A stretch of 64,000 bases of DNA from Bradyrhizobium symbiodeficiens (GCF_002266465.3 NZ_CP029427.2:3846501-3910500), one strand, 5' to 3'; shown: positions 28,695 to 37,909, numbered from the stretch's first letter. Notes: generated by a model from the sequence alone, not told the origin. Made by a program: numbers and translations.

Positions 28695-30213
28695 GCGCGA
28701 ACAACAGATAGATCGTGCAGGTCCACAGCGACTGCCAATTGTCGCGGCCCTCGTTGAACAGCACGAAGACGGCCGACAGCGCCAGCACGCCAGCGAACAC
28801 CGATTCCGCGATCGGGCGCTGGCCGATCTGCGGCCGGTTCAGCATCAAAAGCGCGAACGGCACCACCGCCATCGTCAGCGCGGCGTAGGGGAAATCCTTG
28901 TAGCGCGGGTCGAACACGAAACCGAGCGCGGTGTCGGCCGCGATCACCGCCGTCACCGCGAGCGTCAGGCCGAGCACGGCGGTGAGCTTCGACCATTTGC
29001 GGCCCTCGCGCGGGCCGAGCAGATCGAGGAAGCTCGGAAGGCTGCGGCCGATCACCATCGCTTGCGCGCAGAAGATCGGCGACAGGATTCCGGCCGCGAG
29101 CAGCGCGCCCCAGAGCAGCCAGCCGCCGATGCCGTAGCTCTCGTAATACATCTTGTCGGCGCCGATCCCGAGCAGGCTGCCCGCCGTCGTCGCCGAGATG
29201 GCGACCCCGAGCCAAGCCGAGAAGCGCGGCGTCCACGGCCGACGGCGCAGCGTGATCATCGCCACCGCGAACACCAGCACGCACAGACCCATGCCGGCGC
29301 CCATGTACCATTTCCAGAGCGGGAAATTGCTGATCGGCTGACCCGGCGGATATTTCAGGGTCCGGCGCACCGAATCGTACAGGCCCCAATAGCCGCCGAC
29401 GGTGCCCTCCAGCTTGCGCTTCCACGGCTGGTCGTAGGACTCGATCAGGTTGACGCGGAATTTCTGCGACTTCGCCAGAGCCAGGATTTCCGAGACCACC
29501 CGCGCCTGGTTGGTGCGTGACGGCAGCGCGCCGTCGCGCATGCGCCCCTCGCTTGGCCAGCCGGTCTCGCCGATCAGGATTTCCTTGCCGGGAAACGCCA
29601 CCGCCATGCGCTCGCGGATCGCCTCGACATGGGCCGAGGCGAATTTCGCCTTGATCGGAAAATCCTCCCAATAAGGCAGGATGTGGATGGTGACGAAATC
29701 GACGGCGTCATAGACCTCGCGGTTCTTCAGCCAGTACTCCCAGACGTCGGCATAAGTGACGGGCACGCTGACCTGCGTCTTCACCAGGCGGATGATCGAG
29801 ACGAGATCCGCCGTCGTCATCTCACCGCGCAGCAGCACCTCGTTGCCGACGATGACCGCGGTGATGATGCCGGGGAATTCCTTGGTGAGGCGGACGGCAA
29901 GCGCCGCCTGCTCGAAGTTCTTGCTGCGGTTGCTGGAGAGCCAGATGCCCTGCAGCACTTTCAGCCCGCCGACCTTGGCGGCGATCGCCGGCACCTGGTC
30001 GAGCCCGTTCTCCATCGAATAGGTGCGGACGCAGTCGGTGATTTCCTTGAGCTGGCGCAAATCCTGCTCGATCTGCTCGGCCTCGATATGGGTCCACGCC
30101 TCCAGCGGCGTCTGCTCGCCGCGGAACGGCGCGTAGGAGACGCATTGCACCTTCTCGGCGGGATCGATCGGGGCACGCGCGAGCGTGATCGGCGTCGCCA
30201 ACCACCACCACAC
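28654..30213 (-). CDS. ndvC: NdvC-like membrane-anchored GH17 beta-glucan enzyme
   Basis: A 519-residue protein. An N-terminal membrane anchor precedes a glycoside hydrolase family 17 domain (about residues 25-275). The acid/base segment is VIVGNEVLLRGE and the nucleophile segment is LIGETGWPSEG. At least seven membrane helices follow. In Bradyrhizobium japonicum NdvC is a beta-glucan transferase needed for normal (1,6)-linkage of cyclic glucans and for nodulation. The start is uncertain: GTG at 30213 lies inside the anchor and has no ribosome site, while the frame continues upstream to an ATT at 30270 placed 8 bases after GGAGGA. It is divergent from ndvD. Confidence 0.82.
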   Translation of the reverse strand: MWWWLATPITLARAPIDPAEKVQCVSYAPFRGEQTPLEAWTHIEAEQIEQDLRQLKEITDCVRTYSMENGLDQVPAIAAKVGGLKVLQGIWLSSNRSKNFEQAALAVRLTKEFPGIITAVIVGNEVLLRGEMTTADLVSIIRLVKTQVSVPVTYADVWEYWLKNREVYDAVDFVTIHILPYWEDFPIKAKFASAHVEAIRERMAVAFPGKEILIGETGWPSEGRMRDGALPSRTNQARVVSEILALAKSQKFRVNLIESYDQPWKRKLEGTVGGYWGLYDSVRRTLKYPPGQPISNFPLWKWYMGAGMGLCVLVFAVAMITLRRRPWTPRFSAWLGVAISATTAGSLLGIGADKMYYESYGIGGWLLWGALLAAGILSPIFCAQAMVIGRSLPSFLDLLGPREGRKWSKLTAVLGLTLAVTAVIAADTALGFVFDPRYKDFPYAALTMAVVPFALLMLNRPQIGQRPIAESVFAGVLALSAVFVLFNEGRDNWQSLWTCTIYLLFALTLWRARAEQTQG

Positions 30214-30535
30214 GGCAGCAATCGCACCCAGTGAAACGATCAGAAGCGCCAGTGGCGTACGAAGAGAAATCGGTTCCGTCCTCCGCGAAGGGTCCGTCGA
30301 TTACCTGCTTGCACGCCGTCTGCCAAGGGGGTGCCCCAATGCCGATCCGCCCCTGCCCTGCGGGAATCCGGCCGTCGACCGTCACCTAGCATCGTGACTT
30401 TGCTGGACAAAATTCCAAATTCAGGTCATGGACTCCGAAAGACTTTTCCGCCGCATTGGAGACCCATTTGGACGCCATCACCGGCGCGTCCGCGGGATCC
30501 TGACGCGGACGGGCAGCGGATACATTGGGGAATTC

Positions 30536-31138
30536 ATGCGGCAACGGGTGTTCGAGTCACGAAATGCGGTCCTGCGGCAGTTCGCCGCCGCTTTGGCCGT
30601 CTCCTGCCTTGTCCTTATGGCCAGCTTTGGCGGCGCGTCCGCCCAGAGCGGCACGCCCGCCCCCGAGCAGGGCAAGGCCGCCGCCCAGCCCGCTGACGCC
30701 GCCGCCAAGGACGCCAACCAGAGCCAGAACCAGAAGCGGACCGACGAGTTCGCCGAAGCTGCCCGTGCCATCAATGGTCCGGGGGGCAACCCCGAATGCG
30801 TCTGGCTCGGCCGTCGCGCGGTTCAGTTGATGTACAGGGACGACCTCGATACCGCCTTCCGCCACCTCGATCTGTACGACCGCTTCGGCTGCCCCGGCGG
30901 CCACATCCAGGCCGCCTTCCGCTGCCTGACCCGCTTCCTGCCCCAGATCGACGACAAGGTTCCGAACAGCCTGAATAACCTGACCCAGGCTTGCTGGATC
31001 AACCCGGCTGCACAGCCGCAGCAGGCGGCGGCCGCAGCCTCCCAGCCGGCAACGCCGACCACCGGCAATGCGCCGGCACCGCAGCCGGCCGCGAGCCCCT
31101 CACCGGCAGCCAGCCCGTCGGCCGCGCCCCCGAAATAG
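30536..31138 (+). CDS. ndvD: NdvD-like exported protein of the cyclic glucan locus
   Basis: A protein of 200 residues from the ATG at 30536, or 236 from 30428. The hydrophobic segment AALAVSCLVLMASFGGASAQ is a signal peptide or anchor. Mature cysteines occur in PECVWLGRRAVQLMYRDD, FGCPGGH, FRCLTRF and QACWINP, and the tail is Ala/Pro/Gln-rich. Position between ndvC and ndvB and the single hydrophobic segment match ndvD of B. japonicum, which is required for cyclic beta-glucan synthesis. The assignment rests on position and topology, as no catalytic motif is seen. Confidence 0.72.
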   Translation: MRQRVFESRNAVLRQFAAALAVSCLVLMASFGGASAQSGTPAPEQGKAAAQPADAAAKDANQSQNQKRTDEFAEAARAINGPGGNPECVWLGRRAVQLMYRDDLDTAFRHLDLYDRFGCPGGHIQAAFRCLTRFLPQIDDKVPNSLNNLTQACWINPAAQPQQAAAAASQPATPTTGNAPAPQPAASPSPAASPSAAPPK

Positions 31139-31355
31139 TCGCGAACGTTTCAGCCGTCGTTCAGGAACGATCGGCGATAGAAGCGATTGGCACTGCCGCG
31201 CGTCTTCTGGAAAAGGCCATGCCCTTATAAGGACATGAGACCATGACAGTTGTGAAACCGCGCGGCAGAGGTATGCTCCCTTTGCCGCGGACTTGGTCGG
31301 ATCTCGGGGTCGGATCCGCTTCCCTGCCCCCTCAGCCCCTTTTGGTCTAGCCGCG

Positions 31356-34031
31356 ATGCGCGTTGTCGCCGCCGTTTTGTTGCTCGTGTCCGTGCTTCAC
31401 GCCGGCATATGGGGAGTCCTGCGCGACAAGGAACCCGCGCCAGACTTCAAAGGCCTGTTGCCAAGCGTCTCCTATGCGCCGTTCGAGGGCTCGGCCCACC
31501 CGGACATCGACAACATCCCGACCATCGAGAAAATCCGCGCCGACCTGAAGACGCTGTCGACCATGACGCGCGCGATCCGCCTCTATTCGTCGACGGGCGG
31601 CGTCGAGCTTGTGCCACCGATCGCGGCCGAGTTCGGCATCAAGGTCACCGTCGGCGCCTGGATCGACAAGGACAAGGATCGCAACGACCGCGAGATCAAG
31701 GCGGCGATCGAGCTCGCCCGCAAGAACAGCAACGTCGTCGGCGTCGTGGTCGGCAACGAGGTGATCTACCGCGGCGAGCAGAAGGTCGCAGACCTCATCG
31801 ACATGATCAAAAGGGTGAAGAGCGCGGTCCGCGTGCCCGTCACTACCGGCGAGATCTGGAACATCTGGCGCGACAACCCCGAGCTCGGCTCCAGCGTCGA
31901 TTTCATCGCCGCGCACGTGCTGCCCTATTGGGAAAATTTCCGCTCGGACCAGGCGGTCGACCAGGCCGTCGACCGCTACAATTTGTTGCGCAATCAGTTC
32001 CCGGGCAAGCGCATCGTCATCGCCGAATTCGGCTGGCCGAGTGCGGGCTATAATTTGCGCAACGCCGACCCCGGTCCGTTCCAGCAGGCCCTGACGCTGC
32101 GCAACTTCGTCAGCCGCGCCGAAGCGCTCGGCATGGAATACAACATCGTCGAGGCGATCGATCAGCCCTGGAAGTATTTCGAGGGCGGCGTCGGTCCCTA
32201 TTGGGGCATCCTCAACGCCAGCCGTGAGCCGAAATTCGCGTGGACCGGCCCGGTCGAAAACCCTGACTACTGGAAGCTGATGGGCATAGCGCTGCTGGTC
32301 GGCATCCTGCTGTCGCTGCCCATCCTGCGGATCGAAAAACCGACCGTGAAGCAAGCCTTCCTGCTGTCGGCGACCGCCAACGGCGTCGGCGCCTGGGCCG
32401 CGACCGTGTTCGCGTTCTGGAACGGCCACTACTTCATCTTCGGCTCGGCCTTCGCGCTGACCCTCGGCATGATCCTGCTGGTTCCGCTGGTGCTGATTGC
32501 GATGGCGCGCATCGACGAGATCGCCGCGGTCGCCTTCGGCCGGCCGCCGCAGCGGCTGATCACGAAGGACAAGCCGGTCTCAAACGTTCCCGAAGGTTAC
32601 TGCCCGAAAGTCTCGATCCACATCCCGGCCTATTTCGAGCCGGTCGACATGCTCAAGCAGACGCTGGATGCGCTGGCGCGGCTGAACTATCCCAACTACG
32701 AATGCGTGGTCATCATCAACAACACTCCGGACCCCGCGTTCTGGCAGCCGATCCAGGACCATTGCCGCGCGCTCGGTGAACGCTTCAAGTTCATCAACGC
32801 CGAGAAGGTGCAGGGCTTCAAGGCCGGCGCGCTGCGCATCGCGATGGACCGCACCGCGGTCGACGCCGAGATCATCGGCATTCTCGACGCCGACTATGTC
32901 GTCGAGCCCGACTGGCTGAAGGACCTCGTGCCCGCCTTCGCCGACCCGAGCGTCGGCCTCGTGCAGGCGCCGCAGGAGCACCGCGACGGCGACCTGTCGA
33001 TCATGCACTACATCATGAACGGCGAATATGCCGGCTTCTTCGACATCGGCATGGTCCAGCGCAACGAGCTCAACGCCGTCATCGTGCACGGCACGATGTG
33101 CCTGATCCGCCGTGCCGCGATGGACATGGCCGGCGGCTGGTCGTCCGACACGATTTGCGAGGATTCAGATCTCGGCCTTGCGATCCAGGAGCTCGGCTGG
33201 ACCACGCATTACACCAACACCCGCTACGGCGCGGGCCTGCTGCCTGACACCTACGAGGCCTTCAAGAAGCAGCGCCACCGCTGGGCGTATGGCGGCCTGC
33301 AGATCGTCAAGAAGCACTGGCGCCGCTTCCTGCCCGGCGCGAGCCGGCTGACCGCCGACCAGAAGCGCGAATACGGCCTGGGCTGGCTGAACTGGCTGGG
33401 CGCCGAAAGCCTCGGCGTGGTCGTGGCGCTGCTCAACCTCGTCTGGGTGCCGATCGTCGCCTTCGCCGACATCGCCATCCCCGACAAGATCCTGACACTG
33501 CCGATCATCGGCGCCTTCGTGGTCTCGCTGGCGCACTTCCTGTCGATGTACCGCGCCCGCGTCGCCATCAAGCCCGGCCAGATGCTCGGCGCCATGATCG
33601 CGGCGATGAGCGTGCAATGGACGGTGTCGCGCGCGGTGGCCCAAGGCCTCATCACCGAGCACATCGCCTTCGCCCGCACCTCCAAGGGCGGCCTCTCCAG
33701 GATGTCGATCGAGTTCCAGGCGTTCTGGGAGGCCGTGATCGGCGCCCTGCTCCTGATCGGCTCCGGCGTCCTAATCGTGACCAACAGCTTCCGTCAGATC
33801 ACCGAGATCTACATCTTCGCCGGCGTCCTGGTGCTGCAGAGCCTGCCGTTCCTGGCCGCGGTTGCGATCGCCATCCTCGAGCTCAGCCGCATCAACTCGT
33901 TCCAGTTCTGGCGCGACAGCGCGATCCGCACCGCCGAGCTGATCGGCCTCCGCCCGGTCGCCCTGCCCCCCGTGGGCGCACCGCAAGCCGTGACGAACGA
34001 AGTGCGGCGGGAGACGAAGGTGACGGGCTGA
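31356..34031 (+). CDS. ndvB: NdvB-like cyclic beta-(1,3)-glucan synthase (GH17 plus GT2)
   Basis: An 891-residue two-domain membrane enzyme. After an N-terminal anchor (VVAAVLLLVSVLHAGIWG) comes a GH17 domain with VVVGNEVIYRGE and VIAEFGWPSAG. Membrane helices follow, then a family 2 glycosyltransferase with IHIPAYFEP, the D-x-D-like ILDADYVVEPDW, CEDSDLGLAIQELGW and QRHRWAYGG (QxxRW). More membrane helices end the protein. In B. japonicum NdvB makes the cyclic (1,3),(1,6)-glucan backbone used in osmoadaptation and nodulation. The frame opens at 31293, but the ATG at 31356 gives a clean anchor. The tRNA-Lys gene lies downstream. Confidence 0.9.
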   Translation: MRVVAAVLLLVSVLHAGIWGVLRDKEPAPDFKGLLPSVSYAPFEGSAHPDIDNIPTIEKIRADLKTLSTMTRAIRLYSSTGGVELVPPIAAEFGIKVTVGAWIDKDKDRNDREIKAAIELARKNSNVVGVVVGNEVIYRGEQKVADLIDMIKRVKSAVRVPVTTGEIWNIWRDNPELGSSVDFIAAHVLPYWENFRSDQAVDQAVDRYNLLRNQFPGKRIVIAEFGWPSAGYNLRNADPGPFQQALTLRNFVSRAEALGMEYNIVEAIDQPWKYFEGGVGPYWGILNASREPKFAWTGPVENPDYWKLMGIALLVGILLSLPILRIEKPTVKQAFLLSATANGVGAWAATVFAFWNGHYFIFGSAFALTLGMILLVPLVLIAMARIDEIAAVAFGRPPQRLITKDKPVSNVPEGYCPKVSIHIPAYFEPVDMLKQTLDALARLNYPNYECVVIINNTPDPAFWQPIQDHCRALGERFKFINAEKVQGFKAGALRIAMDRTAVDAEIIGILDADYVVEPDWLKDLVPAFADPSVGLVQAPQEHRDGDLSIMHYIMNGEYAGFFDIGMVQRNELNAVIVHGTMCLIRRAAMDMAGGWSSDTICEDSDLGLAIQELGWTTHYTNTRYGAGLLPDTYEAFKKQRHRWAYGGLQIVKKHWRRFLPGASRLTADQKREYGLGWLNWLGAESLGVVVALLNLVWVPIVAFADIAIPDKILTLPIIGAFVVSLAHFLSMYRARVAIKPGQMLGAMIAAMSVQWTVSRAVAQGLITEHIAFARTSKGGLSRMSIEFQAFWEAVIGALLLIGSGVLIVTNSFRQITEIYIFAGVLVLQSLPFLAAVAIAILELSRINSFQFWRDSAIRTAELIGLRPVALPPVGAPQAVTNEVRRETKVTG

Positions 34032-34042
34032 CCTCGACTTGC

Positions 34043-34163
34043 GGCCATCCTTCGAGACGCCAGCCACGGGCACGCCCTCAGGATGAAATCGTGCCCGTGG
34101 CAAGGTCCGTGGACCCTCATGGTGAGGAGCCCGCCAAAGCGGGCGTCTCGAACCATGGAGGCC
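34043..34163. repeat. long imperfect palindrome (CATCCTTCGAGACGCC family)
   Basis: The left end GGCCATCCTTCGAGACGCC pairs imperfectly with the right end GGGCGTCTCGAACCATGGAGG. Inside are CCCTCAGGATGA and CCTCATGGTGAGGAG, and an inner GCCACGGGCACG / CGTGCCCGTGGC hairpin. A second member of the family is at 53110-53240. It occupies most of the 34032-34454 gap after ndvB; no gene is seen in the rest. Confidence 0.7.
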
Positions 34164-34454
34164 GAGCTCCTTCGGTACCCCTCGGCAGTTCAGCGTGGAT
34201 GATAGCGCGACAATCAAGTTGAGAGCCCTGGCCTAACCAGCGGAAACCGCGAGAAAATCCCGCTCCTGCCAAGACTTTCGGCAGCCATCCCCGCTATTGA
34301 CCTCCGCGCCCCATCACCCTACACAGCGCGGGCCGAGAGCATGATCCGGAAACAGCCGGTTTTCCCCACGACGCCTTTAAAGCGTAGCGGCAAGACATGC
34401 TCCTCGAATGTCCGACCACGATGGCGAACTCCGACATGCCATCAGCGGCCATGG

Positions 34455-34530
34455 GAGCGCGTAGCTCAGCCGGTAGAGCACGTGACTTTTAATCACGGGG
34501 TCCTGGGTTCGAGCCCCAGCGCGCTCACCA
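34455..34530 (+). tRNA. tRNA-Lys(UUU), intact, hosts the integrated element
   Basis: A 76-base cloverleaf. The acceptor stem is GAGCGCG/CGCGCTC, and the D arm GCTC/GAGC. The anticodon stem CGTGA/TCACG has loop CTTTTAA, giving anticodon TTT. The T arm is CTGGG/CCCAG with TTCGAGC. CCA is encoded. From the anticodon stem onward the gene coincides with the left attachment repeat, so the 3' half present here was supplied by the element on integration and the gene stays intact. Confidence 0.96.
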
Positions 34531-34532
34531 AA
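34485..34532 (+). repeat. left attachment repeat (attL core)
   Basis: Forty-eight bases identical to 49664-49711, starting at the last base of the 5' anticodon stem strand and running two bases past CCA. The flanking bases differ immediately outside on both sides (g versus t at the left, a versus t at the right), as expected for crossover in a shared core. Confidence 0.93.
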
Positions 34533-34679
34533 ATTATCCTTTGAATTCAAATGATTGCGCGACAAACATGCGATCACAGAGTGTGACCCCTGTCTGTGTG
34601 CAACGCAGATGCAACGCCAAGTCGTTTCGGCCAGAGGCGTAATGCAATGGGATCAGAACACATGGGCCAGCGTCGAGGC

Positions 34680-34961
34680 TTACTTGATCAAAGGCTGGCC
34701 TTGGCCCGTGACGGGATTCCATCCGGTAAGCATCTCGCGGGTCCACGACAATATTTCGAGTGCTCCAATGACGGATCGAGGCTTACCATCGGCGCTTACG
34801 GCCGCTGAATCGTCTTTGAAGTGGTAGTAGGCGTCATCCAGATTCTTGAGAAACCTTTCTTGGAAAGTCGGATCGGACTGCTCGATCGTCTTGACCAAAC
34901 AAGTTGCAAGCGCCGCCGCGCCTGCGCGAACGTTCCACTCTTCGTCCGTCATAGCCATCAT
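34680..34961 (-). CDS. hypothetical acidic protein
   Basis: About 93 residues starting MMAMTDEEWNVRAG; GGAGGGA lies directly upstream, so the third ATG of the group, 9 bases away, is the best-spaced start. The N-terminal half (AGAAALATCLVKTIEQSDPTFQERFLKNLDDAYYHF) is helical. No membrane segment or known domain is seen. It is the first element gene inside attL. Confidence 0.55.
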   Translation of the reverse strand: MMAMTDEEWNVRAGAAALATCLVKTIEQSDPTFQERFLKNLDDAYYHFKDDSAAVSADGKPRSVIGALEILSWTREMLTGWNPVTGQGQPLIK

Positions 34962-35035
34962 TCCCTCCGATTGCGAGCAAGCCTTCAAGCAACCTAGGTG
35001 AATGGACGTGCGTTGCAAAGGAATTCCAGTTGCAA

Positions 35036-35300
35036 GTGAGCCGCATCACCCCTACCCGTCCCGATGGCCGGCCGACCAAGATCACCTTCGGCCAGATGCG
35101 TAACATGGGCGTGCGCGGCGTCCTGGTTTACTGCGCCGACTAACGCTGCGGACACTCCGTTGCCATCAGCGCCGATCGCTGGCCCGATGACCTCCGGCTG
35201 TCGGTCATGAGCCGGGCTTCACCTGCACGGTCTGTGGTCGGCGCGGCGCTGATGTCAGGCCGGATTTCGATCCCGCAGCGGTGCCGCCGAGTTTGACAAG
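35036..35300 (+). pseudogene. decayed small zinc-ribbon protein gene
   Basis: From the GTG at 35036 the frame reads TRPDGRPTKITFGQMRN and GVRGVLVYCAD, then meets TAA. It continues in frame RCGHSVAISADRWPDDLRLS. A shift then restores EPGFTCTVCGRRGADVRPDF. Together this is one small protein with paired Cys motifs (YCADxRCGH, CTVCG), of a type common in Bradyrhizobium. It is broken by one nonsense codon and one frameshift. Confidence 0.55.
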
Positions 35301-35345
35301 CGACGGTTGTGCCAGCGATAACAATCGTGGAATCGGTTGGGGGTG

Positions 35346-35621
35346 ATGCAAATGCGAAAGGCGTCTTTCCTGTTCTTGCTGCTGCTTACGGGCTGTTTGG
35401 GCGAAGAGGAGCGCTTGGCAGCAGAAAGTGCCAAAGACGATCAGCAGTGCCTGTCTTACGGCGCTCAGAAGGGTACGGACGCTTACGTCAACTGCCGAGC
35501 CCAGCTCGAAGGCTCGCGACGGCAGGCCAGAGCAACAGCAAGCGCCGCGTCTGATGCGAGCCGCCCCCGCAACTGTATCAATACTGGCGGATATGGCGGC
35601 GGAACCATCATCTGCAACTAA
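35346..35621 (+). CDS. small lipoprotein
   Basis: A 91-residue protein with a lipoprotein signal: MRKASFLFLLLLTGCLG, where LLTGC is the lipobox and the cysteine the lipidation site. The mature part has CLSYGAQKGTDAYVNCRAQLE, two cysteines probably forming a disulfide, and ends with CINTGGYGGGTIICN. Two ATGs (35346, 35352) are possible. It is separated by 11 bases from the downstream nuclease gene, so an exported pair is likely. Confidence 0.65.
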   Translation: MQMRKASFLFLLLLTGCLGEEERLAAESAKDDQQCLSYGAQKGTDAYVNCRAQLEGSRRQARATASAASDASRPRNCINTGGYGGGTIICN

Positions 35622-35632
35622 GCGGCGTGAAC

Positions 35633-36067
35633 ATGATCCGTCTTGCTGCCCTCCTCGTCATCTTTGTAGGCCTCAACGGCTCGCCCGCAACAGCCGCCGA
35701 CTACCTCGGCGCGGTGACCGCCGTAGACGACGGCGACAGCTTCCACATGCTCGCAGACGGCAAGGACGTCCACATCCGCCTTTGCGGGATCGACAGTCCT
35801 GAGCGTAGCAAACCCGGCTACGGCAAGGCAGCCGGAGCACTGGCTGAATTGGTCGAAGGTAAGCAGGTTCATTGCCTACAGGTTGGCGAAGGGACCCCTT
35901 GCGATGGTCGATCGAAACCATGGAGCCGGGACAGAGCTGTCGCTCAATGCTTTATCGGAGACAAGGACATCGCCGCCGAGATGGTGCGATCGAAGCATGC
36001 TTGCGATTGGCCGCGCTTCTCGAACGGCGTCTATCGGCTGGACGCTGCGACCTGCGTGCGGGAGTAA
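35633..36067 (+). CDS. secreted SNase-like (thermonuclease-family) nuclease
   Basis: A 144-residue protein with a signal peptide (IRLAALLVIFVGLNGSPATAA) and a staphylococcal-nuclease OB fold. AVTAVDDGDSFHM carries the metal-binding aspartate. HIRLCGIDSPERSKPG has the arginine and glutamate of the active site. RDRAVAQCFIGDKDIAAEMV and ACDWPRFS follow. The usual RDRYGRTVA segment is changed to SRDRAVAQ, so the second catalytic arginine is uncertain. The GTG at 35627 is an alternative start. It likely degrades nucleic acid outside the cytoplasm. Confidence 0.72.
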   Translation: MIRLAALLVIFVGLNGSPATAADYLGAVTAVDDGDSFHMLADGKDVHIRLCGIDSPERSKPGYGKAAGALAELVEGKQVHCLQVGEGTPCDGRSKPWSRDRAVAQCFIGDKDIAAEMVRSKHACDWPRFSNGVYRLDAATCVRE

Positions 36068-36147
36068 CGTCTTCGTGCTTCCCACTGGCCAAGGCCAAGT
36101 GACAGGAACCTGCTAAAACTGGCGCCGAGCCTTCGGGATTGGCATCC

Positions 36148-37803
36148 ATGGCAAATTCCCTGGTCGTCAGAAGAACTTCGAGCCTCACCGGGCGGAACTT
36201 CGCCCTTCGGGCAGCCCAATACGTTCGGATGTCGACTGAGCTTCAGCGGTATTCGATCCAGAACCAGGCCGCCGCCATCGCGACTTACGCGCGGGATAAA
36301 GGTCTCACGATCGTGCGCACCTATGTCGATGAGGGGCGAAGCGGGTTGAGGATCAGAGGGCGAGCCGGTCTGATCGAGTTGATCGACGATGTTGAATCAG
36401 GACGCGCCGATTTCGATCATGTCCTGGTCTACGACGTAAGCCGGTGGGGTCGTTTTCAGGACGTCGACGAGAGCGCGCACTACGAGTTCATTTGCAGACG
36501 AGGTGGTGTTCGCGTTGCCTACTGTGCGGAGCAATTCGATAACGACGGCAGCCTCCTGTCGAGCATCATCAAGAACATCAAGCGCGTGATGGCAGCCGAG
36601 TACAGCCGCGAACTCTCGGTCAAGGTCCACATGGGTTTGTGCAAGTTGGCGAGCCTCGGCTATCGCGCTGGGGCTCCAATCACTTACGGCCTTCGCAGAG
36701 AGTTGGTTGACGAAAGCCATAAATCCAAGGGGCTTCTCGGTAAGGGACAATACAAATCCCTCAAATCAGACCGTGTAATCGTACAGGCGGGCTCCGACGA
36801 GGAAATTAGAATCGTCCGGTGGATTTTCGATCAGTTCGTTGAACAGCGAAAGACCGACGCCGCAATTGCTCGCTCGCTTAACGAAGCACAAGTTGGCAAC
36901 CATCATGGTCGCGCGTGGACGCCTCTCATGATTCACGACGTCCTCAAGAACGAGAACTACATCGGCAAGGTCGTCTACAATCGCACGTCGAAGCCACTCG
37001 GACAGAAGCTGAAATCTAACCCTCCCGACCAATGGATTCGCAGCAATGCGGCCATCAAACCAATCGTTGATGCAACTCTTTTTGCGCGCGCCCAAGACAT
37101 CATGGCGAACCGTTACCTCGCGATCTCAGAGGAGGAGATGCTGAAGCGGCTGCGAACGACGCTCGCGCGCAAGGGACGCTTAACTTCTCACATTATCAAC
37201 GCCACGCCTGGGCTGCCTTGTTCCGATTCGTACGTCGATCACTTCGGCTCCCTGCGCAAGGCGTACTCGTTGATTGGCTATACAGCGTCCCGTGATTGCG
37301 ACTGGTTCGACTGTCGAAACGCTAGTTCGGCGATTTTGTTGGAGCATCGCGAGAAACTTGTACACGCGTTGCGCACGCAGCGAGGACTGCGGGTCGCTAC
37401 AAATCAACTCGGCGCAACAGTGAACGGGAGGCTCCACATATCATTCGCGTTAGCTCGGTACGCCACGAACATAGGTCCGAACTGCGTTCCGTTTTGGCGG
37501 ACCTACACGTATCGGACGCCATCGGGGCTGTTTGCGGTCGGCCGGCTCAATAGCGCAAATAGGGCCATCCAAGACTACGTGTTGCTTCCCTATTCAAAGG
37601 GACGCGCGACGTACCTGAGACTGTCGGATATGGGCCTTCCACGACTGCAGGCAACGCGTGTTGCAACCTTTGCAGAACTGGTTAGTGAGATCAAAAAAAG
37701 TCTGCCAATGCCCCGCCGTGTCGAGCCAACCACGTCAACACGGCCGAGCAAGCCAACGAAAACAAGCCGCCCCAGAACCAGGAACGGCCGCGCGCCGCAC
37801 TGA
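36148..37803 (+). CDS. large serine recombinase
   Basis: A 551-residue site-specific recombinase. The N-terminal resolvase domain has AAQYVRMSTELQRYSIQNQ, with the catalytic serine in RMST. VYDVSRWGRFQDVDES and the MAAEYSRELSVKV helix are typical. The recombinase domain follows, with LGYRAGAPITYGLRRELVD and WTPLMIHDVLKNENYIGKVVYN. A third part with GLPCSDSYVDHFGSLRKAY resembles the extra domain of rhizobial members. No Cys-rich zinc ribbon is seen. The tail is basic and Pro/Thr-rich. It lies in lower-GC sequence than its neighbours and may have been acquired separately from the tyrosine integrase. Confidence 0.85.
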   Translation: MANSLVVRRTSSLTGRNFALRAAQYVRMSTELQRYSIQNQAAAIATYARDKGLTIVRTYVDEGRSGLRIRGRAGLIELIDDVESGRADFDHVLVYDVSRWGRFQDVDESAHYEFICRRGGVRVAYCAEQFDNDGSLLSSIIKNIKRVMAAEYSRELSVKVHMGLCKLASLGYRAGAPITYGLRRELVDESHKSKGLLGKGQYKSLKSDRVIVQAGSDEEIRIVRWIFDQFVEQRKTDAAIARSLNEAQVGNHHGRAWTPLMIHDVLKNENYIGKVVYNRTSKPLGQKLKSNPPDQWIRSNAAIKPIVDATLFARAQDIMANRYLAISEEEMLKRLRTTLARKGRLTSHIINATPGLPCSDSYVDHFGSLRKAYSLIGYTASRDCDWFDCRNASSAILLEHREKLVHALRTQRGLRVATNQLGATVNGRLHISFALARYATNIGPNCVPFWRTYTYRTPSGLFAVGRLNSANRAIQDYVLLPYSKGRATYLRLSDMGLPRLQATRVATFAELVSEIKKSLPMPRRVEPTTSTRPSKPTKTSRPRTRNGRAPH

Positions 37804-37909
37804 TCGAGCGAAGATATAAAATCGCGCCGAGCAACGTCCCGTAGTTCCGCCGAAAATCCCCGTTGAGCTTGGCAATTTTCGCAAGGTCAGAGGTGGACTC
37901 GATTGGCAT
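37691..37909 (-). CDS. possible small membrane protein overlapping the recombinase 3' end
   Basis: A 72-residue ORF starting MPIESTSDLAKIAKLNGDF. It has a credible helical N-terminus and one hydrophobic segment (WFWGGLFSLACSAVLTWLA). It overlaps the convergent recombinase gene by 113 bases and has no clear ribosome site. The 37804-38171 gap otherwise shows nothing. Confidence 0.3.
   Translation of the reverse strand: MPIESTSDLAKIAKLNGDFRRNYGTLLGAILYLRSISAARGRSWFWGGLFSLACSAVLTWLARHGGALADFF

Noticed and set aside
34326..34380. GAGCATGATCCGGAAA with CCGGTTTTCC upstream of tRNA-Lys
   Set aside because: Looks like a partial copy of a common intergenic motif, but only one arm is clear and no second copy was found in the window.
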